NCBI GenBank assembly: GCA_003453085.1
Contig: DMMK01000074.1
Coordinates: 1-7,894, forward strand
DNA from: Verrucomicrobiales bacterium
GTDB taxonomy: Bacteria; Verrucomicrobiota; Verrucomicrobiia; Verrucomicrobiales; Verrucomicrobiaceae
Reading direction: 5' to 3'
Length of the DNA stretch: 7,894 bases
Positions within the stretch are counted from its first letter, which is position 1. Each line of letters opens with the position of its first letter. The position numbers were made by a program, and so were the translations under genes. The notes under the pieces were generated by a model, which had not been told where the DNA came from, did no database searches, and saw nothing but the letters and a program-made list of their open reading frames with translations. Below are positions 4,996 through 7,894 of the stretch, piece by piece.

Positions 4996-6258
4996 ATGAG
5001 TCAGCCTGCCGCGCCCCAAGAAATCACCCGCCTCCGGGATTTATCGTCCCACCAAAAGAAGTCGGGGTTAGCCGCTTGGTTAGGCTGGCTTTTCGATGGC
5101 CTGGACATGCACATCTACACGCTGGTGGCCACGCCCTTTGTCGCGGCCCTGCTGATGAAGGATGGCATCGCGGCCCCCTCGGGTGAAGTGGATACCAAGG
5201 CCTCTATCATCCAGGCCGCCTTCCTCGTTGGCTGGGCTCTAGGCGGCGGGGTTTTCGGCTGGATTGGTGATCGCCTGGGCCGCAGCCGCACGCTGGTGCT
5301 GACCATTCTTTTTTACGCGGGTTTTACCGGCCTCTCCTATTTCTGCACCGAGTGGTGGCACCTGCTGATCTGCCGTTTCCTGTCCGCCCTGGGTATCGGC
5401 GGTGAGTGGGCCGTGGGAGCCTCCCTGCTGTCTGAAACTTGGCCAAAGAAATGGCGGCCCTGGATTGCGGCCACGCTGCAAACGGCCGTCAATATGGGCG
5501 TGCTGCTGGCCTGTTTGGCCGGGTGGCTGCTGAAGGATGATGAAAGCCATCGCACCATCTTCCTGGTCGGCATTCTTCCCGCACTGCTCACGCTGTGGAT
5601 CCGCAAGGCGGTGCCTGAAACGGAGGAGTGGGAGGAGGCCCGCAAGGGGACCAAACCGCCGCGCATTGGAGAGCTTTTTGGCAAGCAGGTGGCCGGGACG
5701 ACGTGGCGCGTGATGATCATTTGTGCGGTTTCCCTCACGGCGCACTGGGCCTTCATGTTCTGGCAGCAGAGCCTTATCCGCGCCCTGCCCGAGGTGAAAA
5801 ATCTCACCGGGCCTGAGCAAACGAATGCTGTGGTGGTGGCGCTGATGTACATCATGATCGGCTCCATCATCGGCAATTACGTGGCGGGAGCCGCGGCCAA
5901 GATCATGGGCTATCGCCGCGCCATCACGCTGATGCTGCTGGCCTACGGGCTATGCATGCTGGTGGCCTTTTCGCAGACGTGGACGCACCAGCAGATGCTT
6001 TGGTGGTATGCCGTCATTGGTTTGTGCCAGGGCGTCTTCGGCCTCTTCACCATGTGCCTGCCACCGCTCTTCCCCACGCTTCTGCGCACCACCGGGGCGG
6101 GTTTCTGCTATAACATTGGCCGCATCGTGGCTGCCGCAGGCACGGTGATGTTCAAGCTCTACGTCCCGGTGGGGGACTATCGCCTCGCGCTCTACTATGC
6201 CGGCTTGCTCTTCATCCCCGCCGCCGCCATCGCACTGCTGCTGCCGGAGGAAGAGTGA
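4996..6258 (+). CDS. MFS transporter, metabolite:H+ symporter type
   Basis: This 420-residue polytopic protein has the size and spacing of a 12-helix major facilitator. Diagnostic motifs are Asp35 in helix 1 (WLFDGLDMHIY), the loop 2-3 motif GWIGDRLGRSRT (88-99), the helix 4 motif RFLSALGIGGEW (127-138), and PTLLRTTGAGFCYNIGR (360-376). The last three are shared with the carboxylate/sialate/aromatic acid symporters (NanT, JEN, MHS types). These use the proton gradient to import small organic anions. The substrate cannot be told from sequence alone. The central loop after helix 6 (about 205-235) is charged, as usual. The start at ATG 4996 puts a short polar N-terminus before helix 1; it lacks a Shine-Dalgarno. 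The neighbours are the CAAX-related gene upstream (56-base gap) and the MauE-like gene downstream (77-base gap), neither of which suggests a substrate. Confidence 0.9.
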   Translation: MSQPAAPQEITRLRDLSSHQKKSGLAAWLGWLFDGLDMHIYTLVATPFVAALLMKDGIAAPSGEVDTKASIIQAAFLVGWALGGGVFGWIGDRLGRSRTLVLTILFYAGFTGLSYFCTEWWHLLICRFLSALGIGGEWAVGASLLSETWPKKWRPWIAATLQTAVNMGVLLACLAGWLLKDDESHRTIFLVGILPALLTLWIRKAVPETEEWEEARKGTKPPRIGELFGKQVAGTTWRVMIICAVSLTAHWAFMFWQQSLIRALPEVKNLTGPEQTNAVVVALMYIMIGSIIGNYVAGAAAKIMGYRRAITLMLLAYGLCMLVAFSQTWTHQQMLWWYAVIGLCQGVFGLFTMCLPPLFPTLLRTTGAGFCYNIGRIVAAAGTVMFKLYVPVGDYRLALYYAGLLFIPAAAIALLLPEEE

Positions 6259-6297
6259 GGTTTTGAATCGGGCCGCATTGTCATTTGAGAGAGAAGT

Positions 6298-6311
6298 TTC
6301 AGTGCGCTGAA
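6298..6311 (+). other. Small palindrome upstream of the MauE-like gene
   Basis: TTCAG (6298-6302) and CTGAA (6307-6311) form a perfect 5-bp inverted repeat around TGCG. It is centred about 30 bases before the ATG. It could be a leader hairpin or an operator half-site pair. In a 77-base gap between two genes it is a weak signal, and no promoter boxes are clear around it. Confidence 0.25.
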
Positions 6312-6335
6312 CGGGACCTGCGTATCATTCTGAGC

Positions 6336-6776
6336 ATGAAGTTTTTCAAACTCCTCCTCCATCTCCTCTTCGGCGGCGTCTTCGTGTATGCTGGGGCCGT
6401 GAAGGCTTGGGACCCAGGTCTGTTTGTGATGGACGTGCGTAGCTTTGATCTGTTGCCAGATCCGTATGCGGCCTGGCTGGCCATGTTCTTGCCTTGGCTC
6501 GAGATCTTCTCCGGCTTGGCGGTGATCACAGGTGTCTTGCGCAAAGGCGGTCTGTTGGTCTTGAATGCCAGCTTGCTGGCATTTCTGGTGGCCATCGGCA
6601 TCTCCTGGTATCGAGGCATTGATATCCAGTGCGGCTGCTTCGGCAGCAGCGAAGCCAGCAGCAACTACGTGGAACTCATCGTTCGCGATGTGGTCCTGCT
6701 GGCCCTGGGACTTTACCTGCAAATGAAAGGTGACCGGAAGATCACTTCGCCGCCTTCTTCTTCGCCGGCGGTTTGA
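6336..6776 (+). CDS. MauE/DoxX-family redox-associated membrane protein
   Basis: This 146-residue protein has four predicted helices (about 4-22, 43-66, 71-91, 112-130). The hallmarks of the MauE/DoxX-like group are all visible: GAVKAWDP after helix 1 (20-27), FLPWLEIFSGL with Glu56 in helix 2, and the Cys-Gly-Cys-Phe-Gly motif (99-103) after helix 3. MauE itself is needed to mature the disulfide-rich methylamine dehydrogenase small subunit. Homologues elsewhere are thought to act in thiol or disulfide handling in the membrane; the partner here is unknown and no mau genes are present. ATG 6336 is preferred over an in-frame TTG at 6285, which would add 17 charged residues before helix 1. The last 12 codons lie opposite the 3' end of the convergent serine hydrolase gene; the tail KITSPPSSSPAV is low-complexity and polar. 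Confidence 0.85.
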   Translation: MKFFKLLLHLLFGGVFVYAGAVKAWDPGLFVMDVRSFDLLPDPYAAWLAMFLPWLEIFSGLAVITGVLRKGGLLVLNASLLAFLVAIGISWYRGIDIQCGCFGSSEASSNYVELIVRDVVLLALGLYLQMKGDRKITSPPSSSPAV

Positions 6777-7894
6777 CCTCCACACCGGCGGCTTCCATGA
6801 CGATCCGCTGGAAGGCATCGCGGGGTTTGCCGCTGTCGGGCACCAGGACGTTTTGCACCAGGAAAACGGTGACGATCTGGCGCTCCGCATCCACCCAGCC
6901 ATTGGTGGCGAAGGCACCGCCGTGGCCAAAGCTGCCTACCGGCATGGCCCCGCACACGCGCTGATCCTGGCGATTCACCTGCCAGCCAAAGGCGTAGGGC
7001 AGGGGACGACCTCCGGCTGAAGTCGGCGTGGTCATTTCCTGGATGGATTTGGCGGAAAGCAGGCGCACTCCATCCAGCTCACCTCCGGCGGCGATCAGGG
7101 CATAAAAGCGGCCCATATCCGCAGCCGTGGAAAACAGGCCGCCACCGGGCTCTGGCGTGCGGCGGACTTCAGCATCGCTGGTGACAAAGGGATTGTAGGC
7201 GCGCTGCAACTCATGCGTGTCCTCATTCATCGTGTAGGTGCCGGGAATGCGGGCGCGCAGAGTGTCATCTGGATAAAAGCCGGTGTCCTTCATACCCAGG
7301 GGCTCAAAGATACGCGTGCGCAGAAAGTCGGCGTAACCCATGCCTGAGGCGATCTCGACAATGCGCCCGCTGACAGTGGGGCCAAAGCCGTACTCGTAGT
7401 CGCTGCCGGGCTGAAAGGCCAAGGGAGCTTTCAAAAGCTCATTCACATAAGCCTTCAGGGACGAGGCTCCATCCGTCGCCTTGCGCGGTGGGAAGGCAAT
7501 GCCTGCCGTGTGGCTCAGGAGGTGCCGCAGGGTGATGGGTTTCACCGGGGCCGTGCCATCGGCCAGCTTGGCTTCACCCAGGGCAGGCAGCCATTTGGCG
7601 GCAGGTTCATCCAGCGACAGCTTGCCCTCTTCCACTAGAATCATGACGGCAGTCGCGTTGATGGACTTGGTCATGGAGGCGATCCAAAACAGGCTGTCTT
7701 TTGCCATCGGCCTGTGGCTTTCCAGATCCTGCAAACCAGTGGCCTCAAAGCTGAGGATTTTCCCCTCCTGCGCCACAAGCGTCACTGCTCCAGAGAGCTG
7801 CGATTGATCCATGAAAGGCTGCAAGGCGGCCTGGATGGGGGCCGATTTCACGGGGGTCTCGGCAGGCGCGACCAGCGAAAGAGAAAGAAGGAGA
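6742..7894 (-). CDS. Secreted serine hydrolase, class C beta-lactamase/EstB fold (5' end beyond window)
   Basis: The minus-strand frame stays open to the right edge; 383 residues are visible and the start codon lies outside. The leftmost visible residues (LLLSLSLVAPA, then ETP) are the end of a Sec signal peptide with an AxA cleavage site, so the enzyme is exported to the periplasm or beyond. Counting from the GTG at 7851, the catalytic SMTK (Ser59, Lys62; bases 7666-7677) is the SxxK motif. YEYG (152-155) stands where YxN is usual, and the third motif is HGG (310-312; bases 6916-6924) instead of KTG. This pattern fits the beta-lactamase-related esterase/peptidase family (EstB, AmpC-like, DD-peptidase-like) more than a true beta-lactamase. 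The substrate is unknown. The C-terminus is a Lys/Ala/Pro tail (KPPAKKKAAK). The gene overlaps the convergent MauE-like gene by 35 bases, with no clear terminator on either side. Confidence 0.9.
   Translation of the reverse strand, partial: LLLSLSLVAPAETPVKSAPIQAALQPFMDQSQLSGAVTLVAQEGKILSFEATGLQDLESHRPMAKDSLFWIASMTKSINATAVMILVEEGKLSLDEPAAKWLPALGEAKLADGTAPVKPITLRHLLSHTAGIAFPPRKATDGASSLKAYVNELLKAPLAFQPGSDYEYGFGPTVSGRIVEIASGMGYADFLRTRIFEPLGMKDTGFYPDDTLRARIPGTYTMNEDTHELQRAYNPFVTSDAEVRRTPEPGGGLFSTAADMGRFYALIAAGGELDGVRLLSAKSIQEMTTPTSAGGRPLPYAFGWQVNRQDQRVCGAMPVGSFGHGGAFATNGWVDAERQIVTVFLVQNVLVPDSGKPRDAFQRIVMEAAGVEVKPPAKKKAAK

Noticed and set aside
4971..5186. 71-residue frame starting after a GGGGGG run four bases upstream
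   Set aside because: The G-run looks like a ribosome binding site, but the frame mostly overlaps the start of the MFS gene out of frame and has the composition of a shifted reading. It has no recognisable features.
6285..6335. TTG at 6285 as start of the MauE-like protein
   Set aside because: The extra 17 residues are charged and unlike the family, whose proteins begin just before helix 1. ATG 6336 fits the usual length.

Overview
The window is an ordinary chromosomal stretch of a GC-rich Gram-negative bacterium. The gene set points to Verrucomicrobiota, in the Prosthecobacter/Verrucomicrobium direction. The reasons are an LpxI-type lipid A enzyme, a CAAX prenyl protease-related protein of the exosortase-linked type, a MauE/DoxX protein, a large Sel1-repeat protein, and genes that start without Shine-Dalgarno sequences. 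This placement is an inference from protein families, not from a marker gene.

Layout, left to right. (1) The 3' end of lpxI (1-345) enters from the left edge. (2) A leader of about 135 bases precedes a 541-residue Sel1-repeat protein (481-2106), which ends at a strong intrinsic terminator (2158-2192). (3) Two bases after the terminator's T-tract lies a complete tRNA-Ala(GGC) with encoded CCA (2195-2270), followed by a weaker terminator-like hairpin. (4) A DEAD-box RNA helicase (2394-4103) starts with GTG. It carries a long Arg/Pro/Glu-rich N-terminal extension and DEVD in place of DEAD. (5) After a 13-bp hairpin come three same-strand membrane protein genes: a CAAX protease-related protein (4184-4939), an MFS transporter (4996-6258) and a MauE/DoxX protein (6336-6776). 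(6) On the minus strand a secreted serine beta-lactamase-like hydrolase (6742 to the right edge) converges on and overlaps the MauE gene by 35 bases. Its signal peptide is cut by the window edge.

The genes do not form an obvious single pathway. lpxI belongs to lipid A synthesis, the tRNA and helicase to translation and RNA metabolism, and the three membrane genes may or may not be one transcript. I find no CRISPR array, insertion sequence, phage gene, toxin-antitoxin pair or defence cassette, and no convincing undescribed system. The points worth a second look are the helicase architecture, the terminator/tRNA junction, the lack of Shine-Dalgarno sequences, the exosortase-linked protease and a few RNA hairpins.
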